A stretch of 64,000 nucleotides of DNA, taken from assembly GCA_903995115.1 (NCBI GenBank), contig LR877149.1:496001-560000 (forward strand), read 5' to 3'. Every line of letters starts with the position of its first letter. The stretch's first letter is position 1. The position numbers and the translations under genes were made by a program. The stretch comes from Angomonas deanei (lineage: Eukaryota; Euglenozoa; Kinetoplastea; Trypanosomatida; Trypanosomatidae). Shown piece after piece: positions 9,214 to 18,181 of this stretch. The notes beneath the pieces are model-generated. The model was not told where the DNA came from. It was given only the letters and a program-made list of their open reading frames with translations, and did no database searches.

Positions 9214-9694
9214 TTTCCTTTTTCTTGGTTGTAGTAAAATGATGTAGTGTGCAGAGCAAAGTCTTGGATTAACAGAAAGAGAGGGGAGAAGTGTTGTGAC
9301 GCCATGCAGAGAGGCAACCATAAAACAGTATGGTACGTTGTTCAGCGTTGTGAGAGGCGAACGAAACTGATATAGCATGAACGAAAAGAAAAAAAAGTAG
9401 TGGTGACAGCGACATAAAAAAAAAAAAAAAACACTCGCGGCCGTGTCACCATGAAAAACACACACAAAAATAATAAAGAAAAAAAAAAGAAAAAGAAAAA
9501 GCGTGGCGAAAAAAGAAAACAATCGAAACCCTATCTGGAGGGCAATGGGCTCGGGGAGCCTGGTTTTACAAGTGGTTGCTCTGTAACACTCAGTCCTCAT
9601 GATGGGCACATACTCCTACACCTGTATCGCACTCCCACGACCCTCTTCGACTACGTTAAACCCTTTTCCGCAACGCATCCCGATACTCTGTTGA
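9214..9694. other. Intergenic region, HGRR copy C / His-Pro repeat gene
   Basis: The leader of copy C is followed by unique sequence with A-rich runs on the plus strand (9417-9431 and 9480-9502) and the 3' flank of the His/Pro gene. No gene seen. Confidence 0.6.
9263..9290 (-). promoter_or_regulatory. Candidate trans-splice acceptor, HGRR copy C
   Basis: Same AG as in copies A and B (9264-9263). The upstream pyrimidine tract is shorter because array similarity ends inside it. Confidence 0.45.
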
Positions 9695-10899
9695 TTACTC
9701 CTCGACGTTATCGTCCTTCTGGGGCTCACTCTCTCCCTGGTGCGGCGGGGGGCCTGGCGGAGGCGGCGGCGGAGGGCCTGGGGGTGGTGGCGGAGGACCA
9801 TGATGATGATGCGGCGGACCCTTGGGGTGCTTGTGCTTGTGCGGGTGTAGGTGTGGAGGCCGGTTATCATCCCTGTCATCGTCTGGGTGCGGTGGCGGAG
9901 GATGAGGGTGCGGGCGAGGGTGCGGGTGTGGAGGCCGAGAGTCGCTGTCATCCCAGCTGTCGTCTGGGTGCGGCGGCGGAGGGCCTGGGGGCGGTGGCGG
10001 GGGACCATGGTGATGATGCGGCGGACCCTTGGGGTGCTTATGCTTGTGCGGGTGTGGGTGTGGAGGCCGAGAGTCGCTGTCATCCCAGCTGTCGTCTGGG
10101 TGCGGCGGCGGAGGGCCTGGGGGCGGTGGCGGAGGACCATGGTGATGATGCGGTGGACCCTTGGGGTACTTGTGCTTGTGCGGGTGTAGGTGTGGAGGCC
10201 GGTTATCATCCCTGTCATCGTCTGGGTGCGGTGGCGGAGGATGAGGGTGCGGGCGAGGGTGCGGGTGTGGAGGCCGAGAGTCGCTGTCGTCCCAGCTGTC
10301 GTCTGGGTGCGGCGGCGGAGGGCCGGGGGGTGGTGGCGGAGGACCATGGTGATGATGCGGTGGACCCTTGGGGTACTTATGCTTGTGCGGGTGTAGGTGT
10401 GGAGGCCGGTTATCATCCCTGTCATCGTCTGGGTGCGGTGGCGGAGGATGAGGGTGCGGCGGTGCGGGTGTGGAGGCCGAGAGTCGCTGTCATCCCAGCT
10501 GTCGTCTGGGTGCGGCGGCGGAGGGCCTGGGGGCGGTGGCGGGGGACCATGGTGATGATGCGGCGGACCCTTGGGGTGCTTATGCTTGTGCGGGTGTGGG
10601 TGTGGAGGCCGAGAGTCGCTGTCATCCCAGCTGTCGTCTGGGTGCGGCGGCGGAGGGCCTGGGGGCGGTGGCGGAGGACCATGGTGATGATGCGGCGGAC
10701 CCTTGGGGTGCTTATGCGGGTGCGGGCGAGGACGGGTAGGCAATGCCTTGTCATCCCCCTTCCTTTCACCACCGATTAGCTTGCTCCATGTTTGCGTCAA
10801 GTATCCGCTGTGTGCTGCCAGTGTACACCAAAGACACACCGCAACGGTCAATACCAAGAATACAATCAAAGCTGTTTTGGGGTTGGAAACAGATTTCAT
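9695..10899 (-). CDS. Membrane-anchored His/Pro-repeat protein (one frame break)
   Basis: Starts at the ATG at 10899 with a short cytosolic stretch and one hydrophobic segment (TALIVFLVLTVAVCLWCTLA), a signal anchor or uncleaved signal. After about 60 residues come six units, each KGPPHHHHGPPPPPPGPPPP, then an acidic linker (DDSWDDSDSRPP or DDDRDDNRPP), then a His/Lys/Pro spacer. The first two units are in frame with the start. At about 10451-10462 the repeat is four bases shorter than its sister segments, and the His/Pro frame then continues one frame away to a natural end, KDDNVEE and stop at 9695. Read without that change, translation goes on in an Arg/Thr/Ile-rich frame to 9616. It is probably a surface protein; metal binding by His clusters is inference. 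Unrelated in sequence to the neighbouring HGRR family. Confidence 0.65.
9740..10740 (-). repeat. Six His4/Pro6 coding repeats
   Basis: Direct repeats of GC-rich sequence with landmarks (the ccatgRtgatgatg block, plus strand) near 9807, 10004, 10137, 10343, 10547 and 10678. Spacing alternates between about 130 and 200 bases depending on whether an extra His/Pro/acidic spacer is present, which indicates unequal exchange. A difficult region for assembly. Confidence 0.9.
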
Positions 10900-10959
10900 T
10901 TGTGTGTTACCACTTTTTGTTTTTACCGTCTATAATGCGATGCAACGGGTAAAATATTA

Positions 10960-11011
10960 CTATGGGATGGAAATAAAAACAGATGAGGAGGAGAGAAGAG
11001 AGATGAAAAGA
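10960..11011 (-). promoter_or_regulatory. Candidate trans-splice acceptor, His/Pro-repeat gene
   Basis: Strong sense-strand C/T tract of about 45 bases ending CCATCCCATAG (AG at 10961-10960), about 60 bases upstream of the ATG at 10899. Confidence 0.6.
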
Positions 11012-11179
11012 GTAACTGATGTGTGAACGAGACAACAATGAATGCACCTACCAGAAAAGCCGGACATAACGACAGGCAACAAAAAAAATCGGCAGCAGAA
11101 AAGTGGCTTACAACTTCACTTATTTCGAGAAGACGAGAAAAAAAAAAGCTTGGTTCATCGTAGTCTTTTTGGATCTGTT

Positions 11180-12811
11180 TTATTGAGGTGGCGGAACATC
11201 TCGCACGCCCTTCTTGGTAATCGTAAAACAACACTCCTGGTCGGCGTAAGAGGAGGAGCGCCACACGCCGAAGGGTGCCTTCACCAGTCGCGCCACACGG
11301 TGTTGAATGGCCCTGTACTTGTCTTGTGAGGAAGACAGTAGGTTACCCTCCTCGTCTATCGCGGGGACGGTCTGTAGCAGAACGGTATCCTCCCTGCAGC
11401 CGACGGGTCGGGGGGCAGCACCGCCGCCGCTGTCGCCTCTCTCCTTGGTGGATTCCGTATAGTGATAGTGATGGAAAGAGAGCAGCAGTCTGGTGTGAAC
11501 ACCGCTCGCCCAGTGGTCTCCTAGCGCAGGGATCAGCAGCGACACCCGGTTATTGGGATTGCCACCGGTAGGGGTGACGAGCCGTGTGGTGACGTGGTTG
11601 CTCGCCACAATGGTCAGCTCGCGCTCCTCCGCTAATGTGCGTAGACGGTGGGCGAGGGAGAAGAGCAGCTGGTTCCTCGACACAGCGCTCTGAAACGTGT
11701 TTCTACCCGTACCACCGGCGGCGTTCGGCACCGCACGCAACGGCATCGCGATAGAATCTATAATAATCAGTTTAATGTTCTGTCTGGGTTCCCCACCTTC
11801 CCTTTCCAGTTTCTGTAGAAGGTGTGGTAGCCCGTACACAAGGCTCGTCAGGGCGGTGGCCTCCGTCACTCGCAGATAGTGTACGTTCCGCATGACTTGC
11901 TCCACAGACAGCTGTTGGGAGTACTCTGGCAGGGAAAGGAGCGGCGGGGAGGACGGTGGGAGGGAGGAATGCTCCTTCTGGCGTCTCTTCTTGGGTCGTT
12001 TGGTCGTCTGTGAGGAGACGGGGGAGGAGGAAGGGGTGGGCGTTTGGAGGAGCGTTTGCGGGGGCGACGGTGACGCCTCGCTCCTACCTCTCTTTCGGTC
12101 GTGCAAGGCCGCCCTCGCCTGCTCCCTCAGTGCGAGGCCGTGCAGCAGACTGACCGCCGCCACCCCCATCTCCTCCAGCCGCTCCCCCGCCACGCTACCC
12201 TCCGTGTCAATGTAGAGCGTACCTCCATCCAGGCCGCCCAGCTGCGGGGAAAGGGCCGCACTGACACAGAGCTGGAGCAGCAGTTGGGTCTTCCCTACCC
12301 CAGGGGGGCCGCAGACCTCCGTCAGCGTGTGGAGGGGTATGCCACCACCCAGCAGGGTGTCGAGGGACTTGGAGAAGGTCGTCAGCCGTGGTAGAGGGGC
12401 ACTCGGGGTATCGGCCAGCGCCGCGAGGGAGGTAAAGACGAGTGGTGTCGTGGGACTCGCACGGCTATCCGTGAAGACGGACAAGAACCAGTCCCACAAC
12501 ACCTCACACTCGCGTGGGTGAACCTCCGGGATGGACGCCTTTATTTTAGAGAAGAGCTCCTCTAATAACTCTTTTTTGTTGGGTATGGCGGGAGTAGTAT
12601 TCTGATGATTATTACTGTTATCCTCGGCCAAGGACGGGTCGTCGGTTGTCAAAGGCTCCCTATGCCGCTGTGTCTGTAGATACGTACGAAACTCGGTCGG
12701 GAGGTTGGACTCTATTAGTTTGTATAAATCGTCCACCCGCACGAGGCCAACATTCTGTGCTTTCGCCTTCAGAGAAGGCGATAAGAAGTCACAGGTTTCT
12801 AATAGTGCCAT
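11180..12811 (-). CDS. RAD51 paralogue (RecA/RAD51 family ATPase)
   Basis: 543 residues, intact. RAD51 paralogues help load or stabilise RAD51 filaments in homologous recombination in the nucleus. It has SLDTLLGGGIP and the Walker A GPPGVGKT (residues 168-175), TLYIDTEGS (199-206), and Walker B KLIIIDS (347-353). The LDxLLGGGIPxxxxTEVCG lead-in is most like RAD51C/XRCC3 rather than RAD51 itself. Two features are unusual: about 110 residues before the usual core, without a recognisable helix-hairpin-helix domain, and a Ser/Pro-rich insert (about 240-300) with a basic KRPKKRRQK cluster that could be a nuclear localisation signal. Kinetoplastids carry several RAD51 paralogues; I cannot assign the orthologue. 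Confidence 0.85.
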   Translation of the reverse strand: MALLETCDFLSPSLKAKAQNVGLVRVDDLYKLIESNLPTEFRTYLQTQRHREPLTTDDPSLAEDNSNNHQNTTPAIPNKKELLEELFSKIKASIPEVHPRECEVLWDWFLSVFTDSRASPTTPLVFTSLAALADTPSAPLPRLTTFSKSLDTLLGGGIPLHTLTEVCGPPGVGKTQLLLQLCVSAALSPQLGGLDGGTLYIDTEGSVAGERLEEMGVAAVSLLHGLALREQARAALHDRKRGRSEASPSPPQTLLQTPTPSSSPVSSQTTKRPKKRRQKEHSSLPPSSPPLLSLPEYSQQLSVEQVMRNVHYLRVTEATALTSLVYGLPHLLQKLEREGGEPRQNIKLIIIDSIAMPLRAVPNAAGGTGRNTFQSAVSRNQLLFSLAHRLRTLAEERELTIVASNHVTTRLVTPTGGNPNNRVSLLIPALGDHWASGVHTRLLLSFHHYHYTESTKERGDSGGGAAPRPVGCREDTVLLQTVPAIDEEGNLLSSSQDKYRAIQHRVARLVKAPFGVWRSSSYADQECCFTITKKGVRDVPPPQ

Positions 12812-12948
12812 GATGACACTGGATCCCTACTATTAGCGTTTGTAAAAACAGGGAGGAAAGAAGTATATGAGTGGTGCAGGCGGAGGGAGTAATAAGAAGT
12901 GTCTTCGTCGACAAAAAAAAAAAAAAGCAATTGAAACAGCAGTTCACA

Positions 12949-14235
12949 TTAAGCACTAATGCTAAGCAGCACTCGGGGCGGTACCGGCCACGGTCCTCCC
13001 TCCAAGCACAACACCACCATCTGACTCCGGAGGAGTAGCATACCACAACTTCCACTAGCATCACTAGGGTCATTATGATCGAGTCTTTTCCACAAGTGAG
13101 GCCCCAGGTAAAACTCCAGGGCAGAATTCTCCTTCTCGTTATTATTATTATTAAGATTCACGATATCCGAAAACGTTAACTTTCGGCTGTTGGCCTCCGT
13201 CTGGACAATGGGTCGAAACACATTTCCAGTGGGACGTTCCACAAAGGAGTGACGAATCACACGTTCTAGCAAGACACGATAAAACAATAACAACGCGCAT
13301 TGCCACCAAACACCGTTTTCATTCTTTTCTGTGTGAAAGGAGAATAACCGTTGAATCGCGGCATAGTCTTCGACCACACTGAAATGCACAAACAGCTGGG
13401 CAATGCGCCAGAATGACTTTTCTTCGTCGGTGCTATTTTTATTATCGCAGTGGTGTTGCCACTCGTCTTCAAACTTTTGCATCCAACGGTACAGATTCGA
13501 ATAGTCCTTGCTGAATATTTTGTATGTTATACAAAAAACGAGAGTCAGCCATTCTTCCCTCACTGCCGTGCCGTTCTCCTTGTCCATCAGAAAGAAGCTG
13601 GATGCCGCGTCACTCACAATGGTATCCTGACCACAGCGGAGCCAATGGTCGCTCTCATTCGTCAGGGTAGATAGAGAGTCGGAGAGTAGATCCATATCGA
13701 GCAACAAGAAGGAAAAGTAGACGGCAGTGTGGTACACGGCGGTGGCGAGGGAAATACATTCCGATAGTGTATTATTTTCCTTCTCAACCGGCTTTCTATG
13801 ATTGTCTACCATGTTTTGAAAAAACGTACACTCGTCTCCGTACTTTTTCTGGACTGGATCGCCATGTGTGTCATGGCCACGTTGCAGCATTTCTATTTTT
13901 ATGAAAACTTCCCTCTTTATAGACTTCAACAGATTCGTTACTTCGTTCACAAACTGCAAAAAGTGCTGCATGGTCAAATCATTCTTCTTGTCAGCAGAAC
14001 CCATCATCTCGCATGAATGCGTAAAATAGACCGCTATTCCCTCTTTCCATAAAAATTGTAAAAATCGGAATGCCATTGTCAGTTCGTCTATGGTGCGTAA
14101 ATCTTCCTGACGAACAGTGCGGGTGAACTTCCGTACATAGATCGACGAATCCGTCTCCTTTGCAGCATTGTGATGGTCCAGAAACTGTTCTAGAGTTTTG
14201 GAAATGATGTTGCTAATACTATCTTTGGGTGGCAT
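12949..14235 (-). CDS. Unknown helical protein, 428 residues
   Basis: Intact frame from the ATG at 14235. I recognise no family. The protein looks all-helical and soluble, with many aromatic-rich helices (for example MAFRFLQFLWKEG and WLTLVFCITYKIF) and a short poly-Asn run near residue 360. No signal peptide, membrane segment or catalytic motif. The base composition is more AT-rich than in the neighbours on either side. The helix-rich, Trp/Phe-rich pattern resembles scaffold or TPR-like helical-repeat proteins, but I cannot show repeats. Confidence 0.75.
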   Translation of the reverse strand: MPPKDSISNIISKTLEQFLDHHNAAKETDSSIYVRKFTRTVRQEDLRTIDELTMAFRFLQFLWKEGIAVYFTHSCEMMGSADKKNDLTMQHFLQFVNEVTNLLKSIKREVFIKIEMLQRGHDTHGDPVQKKYGDECTFFQNMVDNHRKPVEKENNTLSECISLATAVYHTAVYFSFLLLDMDLLSDSLSTLTNESDHWLRCGQDTIVSDAASSFFLMDKENGTAVREEWLTLVFCITYKIFSKDYSNLYRWMQKFEDEWQHHCDNKNSTDEEKSFWRIAQLFVHFSVVEDYAAIQRLFSFHTEKNENGVWWQCALLLFYRVLLERVIRHSFVERPTGNVFRPIVQTEANSRKLTFSDIVNLNNNNNEKENSALEFYLGPHLWKRLDHNDPSDASGSCGMLLLRSQMVVLCLEGGPWPVPPRVLLSISA

Positions 14236-14389
14236 TGACTATTTTTATTAAGATTTTCTGCTATGCGAGAAGGTGATAAAGAGAGGACAGTAATGATTTC
14301 AATTATATTTTTAATAGTCCAGTCCTTTTTGTTTTTGTTTTTTCTCTCTCACTTCGCAATTCCATCTTCTTATTATGGTTATTAGACGG

Positions 14390-16630
14390 TTAAATTACCT
14401 TCTCCGACCCACACGAGGAGCACTTCTGTCGATCTCGATAATTGTGGCCGTCGCACCGTGCGCAGACCCAGTCCCCTCGGCACCACATGGAGAGCGTGTC
14501 CACCCGCAGCGACGGTCGCTGAGGTAGGCCACAGCTCGTACAGTGTGTGGTGCTCCCCTCGTTCACCTGATGACACGCACACCGCCACCGTCCTTGTTCA
14601 TCGGTGATCAAACCGTGCCACGGCAGGTCACACCGCCGACACTTTCGGTCGCCGTGGTACATGGCTCCCATCTTCCCCTTTCCCCCGGCCTGCACCACGT
14701 AGCAAGAGGCAGTGTTGACGGTGGTGCAGTAATCACAATACCAACTCGTGCAGTGGTGGAAGTCCCACTGATTGCGAAAACTAGGGAGGTCGAGGGGCTG
14801 GGCGAAAACTTGAGGAGGGGCGTCGCGGTGGGGCTCCCCGTAGAGTAGCCGTTGGAAGAGGTGCTGGTTCGTGCTGGCGGTCATTACATGGCGTGGTAGG
14901 CGGCAGCGAGTGCAGCTAATGCCCACGGCGCTGTTGACCACCCCACAGGCACACCACCAGAAGGCGTTGCTGAAGTTTAACTTTTTCTTTTCGTGGCCAG
15001 GTTGGGGTGTGCTGACCTCACTCCCATGCAAGAAGGAGTGGCACTGGAGGCAGCGAAGATACGGCGTGAAGGGGGCGAAACTGTTTTGGGAGTGGAAAGA
15101 AATGTTTGTTATGTTGTGGTGCAGTTTTTGCCGCTCACTCGCCACAAACTGTGATGCCGGCTGATCAAGGTCTTGTTCTTCTTTTTGTGTTGGGTGTGTC
15201 TGTGCGTACTGAAGAAACGGATAATTCTTGTGTTTCACCCTTTCGTAAAAGGCTTTTTCCTTCTCTCGATGGTATTCCGTTCCACCCTGTTCGTTGGGTG
15301 TTGCCGTTTCGCGAAAGACGTGTTTTTCAAAGTTAAAAAAGTCCTTCATGCGGTTCTGTTCGTCATAGAGAATGCCTTCGTAGCACAGTTCGTGTGATAA
15401 CTCGTTATAGGGGAATAAACAATGCGCGCATTGGATCCACACATTGCTGAAACGGGGAGAAGCACAGAGGCGACAGTGACTCGCCTTGAGACTGTTTTGT
15501 TCCCTGCACGCCATCCAGAGTTCATCTTTCTCAGGTGTAGTGGCGCCAGTCTCCTTGTTGCTGACGGACCTCAGCGAGAGGCAGCGCCAGCGGGTTACAC
15601 GGTTGCGGTTGTTCATGACGGTGCCAATATCGCTCTTTATGAGTTCCTCCGCGAAGGTTTCATGGACCACTGGCCGCAGTTCTTCCGTCTTGTTACGTGC
15701 CGTGTGGCAGCACCGGCACGCACCACCACTACTACTTTCCTCCCCGTCCTTGTCGCCTGTGGAGGAAGAAATAAGATTGTACTCGTAGCAGACATTGCAC
15801 ACCCAATGCGACGGCAACTTGCGCTGTTGTATAATCTGACGAAGACTGTTTTTAAATCGATCCAACGCCGCCGTGTTATTATTATCGTCAGACTTGTCCT
15901 TGAAAAGTGGCCCTACAATCTTGTTTAGCACACCCTCACCGGACTGGCAGTAGAATAGATCCCACCGTGGGGTCCAGCAGTGAGGACAGATAGAGTGTGT
16001 CCGGGATGATTGATAAGCACAGCAGTGATGACACACCCACCCGGAGAGTGCCGTGCTGCTACTAAGAGAGGGCAGGTAGTACTGTTGGTACAACTTCTCT
16101 AGTAAGATCACCTGATCGGTATCAAGCTGCATTTCAGTTGGGAGAGGAAGTGTGGCGCCGCTTGGGGGTGACGGAGCGATGAGATGAGCGGCCAGTGCCG
16201 CCCGTGTGGTCTGTGCGAGCTGTGCCACAGTAGGCTCCGCACCCAGTGCACAGGCGACCGGGTCCACCTCCACCAAAACAGGTTCCTCGCCCTCCTCACT
16301 AGCAGTTGAGGTGGAAAGTATCGTTTCCTCCTCTTCCTCCTGCAGCGCCCCCAACCGCAACGAGTGCCCGCCATCTTCTAAAAAAGTATTGTACTCAAAT
16401 GTATCGATCGGCCATGAGGGTAGGTCCTCCTCCTCCTCCGTGTGGGGGGCTAGGTCGCTAGGGGGGACGGCCTTGTGCTCGTAGCGAGTGATGCCTCGCC
16501 GTCGCATGCGTATCTTCCCATCCCCCGACAGGACCGCATCGCGCACACCGGTCACCGGACGAAGAGCGCTAAACAAGGTACAGGGAAAAGACACCCCACG
16601 TCTTTTCACAGTACTCGCCAGAATGCGCAT
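14390..16630 (-). CDS. Multi RanBP2-type zinc-finger protein, probably mitochondrial
   Basis: 746 residues, intact. About seven RanBP2/NZF-like fingers with the W-x-C-x2-C ... C-x2-C pattern, including GWVCHHCCAY...CPHC, HWVCNVCYEYN...CRCC, FWWCACGVVN...CTRC, SWYCDYCTTVN...CRRC, RWRCACHQVN...CTSC and DWVCARCDGHN...CSSC, plus two looser CxxC pairs. Fingers 2 and 5 carry long inserts between the two Cys pairs. Such fingers usually bind single-stranded RNA or ubiquitin; the VN/YN residue after the second Cys favours RNA. The N terminus (MRILASTVKRRGVSF...) is basic and acid-free, suggesting mitochondrial import. Together this suggests a role in mitochondrial RNA handling, where kinetoplastids use several proteins of this kind; that is inference. 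Confidence 0.75.
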   Translation of the reverse strand: MRILASTVKRRGVSFPCTLFSALRPVTGVRDAVLSGDGKIRMRRRGITRYEHKAVPPSDLAPHTEEEEDLPSWPIDTFEYNTFLEDGGHSLRLGALQEEEEETILSTSTASEEGEEPVLVEVDPVACALGAEPTVAQLAQTTRAALAAHLIAPSPPSGATLPLPTEMQLDTDQVILLEKLYQQYYLPSLSSSTALSGWVCHHCCAYQSSRTHSICPHCWTPRWDLFYCQSGEGVLNKIVGPLFKDKSDDNNNTAALDRFKNSLRQIIQQRKLPSHWVCNVCYEYNLISSSTGDKDGEESSSGGACRCCHTARNKTEELRPVVHETFAEELIKSDIGTVMNNRNRVTRWRCLSLRSVSNKETGATTPEKDELWMACREQNSLKASHCRLCASPRFSNVWIQCAHCLFPYNELSHELCYEGILYDEQNRMKDFFNFEKHVFRETATPNEQGGTEYHREKEKAFYERVKHKNYPFLQYAQTHPTQKEEQDLDQPASQFVASERQKLHHNITNISFHSQNSFAPFTPYLRCLQCHSFLHGSEVSTPQPGHEKKKLNFSNAFWWCACGVVNSAVGISCTRCRLPRHVMTASTNQHLFQRLLYGEPHRDAPPQVFAQPLDLPSFRNQWDFHHCTSWYCDYCTTVNTASCYVVQAGGKGKMGAMYHGDRKCRRCDLPWHGLITDEQGRWRCACHQVNEGSTTHCTSCGLPQRPSLRVDTLSMWCRGDWVCARCDGHNYRDRQKCSSCGSEKVI

Positions 16631-16993
16631 CTAATTTTTTTTTATTTATTTTGTATTCAACTATTCGTATTGACTAATAAAAGTGTGAAATCATATTATG
16701 ATGTGTGAAGAAGAATTTAAGAAAACTAAATATCAATAGCAGACGAAAGAAAGGGGAGTTCTTTTTTTTTTTTTCAAAATAAAAAGAAAGAGGGAAAAGT
16801 GAATAGAATGAGAGGCAAGGGAGGAAGATGGTAACAAATACAGAAAACCGCAAAAAAGGGAAACAAAAATAAACAAAGTAATTCGGATGAATCATACTAA
16901 GTTATTTTTTCTCTGTTTTTTTTAGTGAAATATATAAGGTTCACCTCCTCCCATTACTGAGAAAGGGGGAAATATACTCAATTTACATGTTTT
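16631..16993. other. Intergenic region, RanBP2-finger / membrane protein
   Basis: About 360 AT-rich bases with A- and T-runs. It contains the leader of the RanBP2-finger gene and the 3' flank of the membrane protein. No gene seen. Confidence 0.6.
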
Positions 16994-18181
16994 TCACAGT
17001 TGAAGGATCGCCTCCAAAGGAGAGAAGCGGTTACACATTCTGCGGAACTGGTCCAAGCTCATCTTGGGGTCGTCGCGCTGTAGGATGGAGATGACCTTAA
17101 TGTAAAGTAACACCATCATCAACCCAGAACAGGCCCCGGAGGCACCGCTCAGACTGGCCCGACGCTCCGCTAAGATCTGCCAAGAATGATCCTGACGACT
17201 GTCATTCGTCTTTTTCTTTTCGTTACTTTCGTTAATCACCTTCTCAACGAAAAAGCGCGCAAAGTGCTTCACGGTACGGTATACCAAGTAGGACCAGCCG
17301 GTGCATATGCAAAACGCCTCTCGTACGTCGTCTACATGATTCAGGAGCGCTGCCTCCTCTTTTTCATCGGACTCCTCCGTCGGCTCCGCCTTGGCTGACA
17401 CAAAGTAGTACATGATGGGAAGGGTATGTAGGCCCAAGATGAGCAAATCCCCCACAAACTGCAAAGTTAACAAAATATTGTAATCGGCCGACAAGATGAG
17501 CTGCACCCCGCGCTGCTCCTTGAGCATGTTAAACGGAGAGTACTTGAGCTTGGCCTCCTTGGGGGCGGTGAAGAAGGCAATCGATAAGGTGAGCGACAGG
17601 AGCTGCGAGGAGAGGAGATAGCTAATCAAACCTCGGGTCAGGAAGAGAGGCGTCACCAGGCCGGCCATCGTGCACACCGTCAGCAACAAGCACAGGAAGA
17701 GGGAGTCCTGCGCGACCCACCCAATCGGACCAAAGCTATACCCCGCCGCGTAGAAACACAGCATGTGACACAAGATACGATACGGGCGCAACAGTAACCG
17801 CCGAGGGACCGCCACCACCAACAGCGCGGACATAATCGTCACAATCATAGGGACCACAATCGGCACTTTGGGCTGCACGACGAAGGTGAGCACCCCTGCA
17901 ATAAAGGAAGACATACCAAGGGAGGTGAGGGTGTAGGTGCGCGTCAGGTGGGCGCGGGCGAGGGCGAAGCGCTTCGCATCGCCGATGGGTTGGGTTTTGG
18001 CTTTCACCGCCTCTACCGTGGACTCAATTTTTTGATAGATGGCCGCCGGTAATACTTTCTGTACCAATCCTACTCGATAGGCAATGGACACGGCATAACC
18101 GCCTAAGATCGCGAGGGCCCCATACCGCAGCACCAGCTGATGGTTGTCAAAGATGGAACTGACGGGTGTGTCAGTGGACAT
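16994..18181 (-). CDS. Multispan membrane protein, possibly BI-1/GHITM-like
   Basis: 395 residues from the ATG at 18181 (upstream codons lack an ATG, and the splice AG at 18200-18199 lies only 18 bases before it). It has one N-terminal hydrophobic helix (RYGALAILGGYAVSIAY), a basic amphipathic stretch, then about six membrane segments between residues 80 and 275, a charged Glu/Lys loop, and a last hydrophobic segment near the C terminus. A leading helix followed by TYTLTSLGMSSFIAGVL and a later LQFVGDLLILGLHTLPI is reminiscent of the TMBIM/GHITM (Bax-inhibitor-1) family of inner mitochondrial membrane proteins, but key residues are not clear enough to be sure. Alternative: a kinetoplastid-only membrane protein. 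Confidence 0.65.
   Translation of the reverse strand: MSTDTPVSSIFDNHQLVLRYGALAILGGYAVSIAYRVGLVQKVLPAAIYQKIESTVEAVKAKTQPIGDAKRFALARAHLTRTYTLTSLGMSSFIAGVLTFVVQPKVPIVVPMIVTIMSALLVVAVPRRLLLRPYRILCHMLCFYAAGYSFGPIGWVAQDSLFLCLLLTVCTMAGLVTPLFLTRGLISYLLSSQLLSLTLSIAFFTAPKEAKLKYSPFNMLKEQRGVQLILSADYNILLTLQFVGDLLILGLHTLPIMYYFVSAKAEPTEESDEKEEAALLNHVDDVREAFCICTGWSYLVYRTVKHFARFFVEKVINESNEKKKTNDSRQDHSWQILAERRASLSGASGACSGLMMVLLYIKVISILQRDDPKMSLDQFRRMCNRFSPLEAILQL

Larger units (their letters stand above)
5676..9284 (-). repeat. Threefold tandem array, ~1236-base HGRR gene units
   Basis: Three nearly identical units in direct order. Stop-codon positions 6002, 7237 and 8473 give periods of 1235 and 1236; a spacer landmark at about 5698, 6932 and 8166 gives the same. 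Each unit carries one gene and its flanks. Similarity stops at about 5676 on the left and about 9284 on the right, where the leader of the third (most upstream) copy changes to unrelated sequence. The copies differ by scattered substitutions and one G, so the amplification is recent or kept uniform by gene conversion. Confidence 0.95.

Noticed and set aside
6106-9242. Plus-strand open frames of 200-280 codons over the HGRR array
   Set aside because: They arise from the codon periodicity of the His/Gly/Arg repeats, have no start context or splice tract, and repeat with the array.
9451-10779. 442-codon plus-strand open frame over the His/Pro repeats
   Set aside because: Antisense of a low-complexity repeat. 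It begins in an A-rich intergenic tract and has no independent support.
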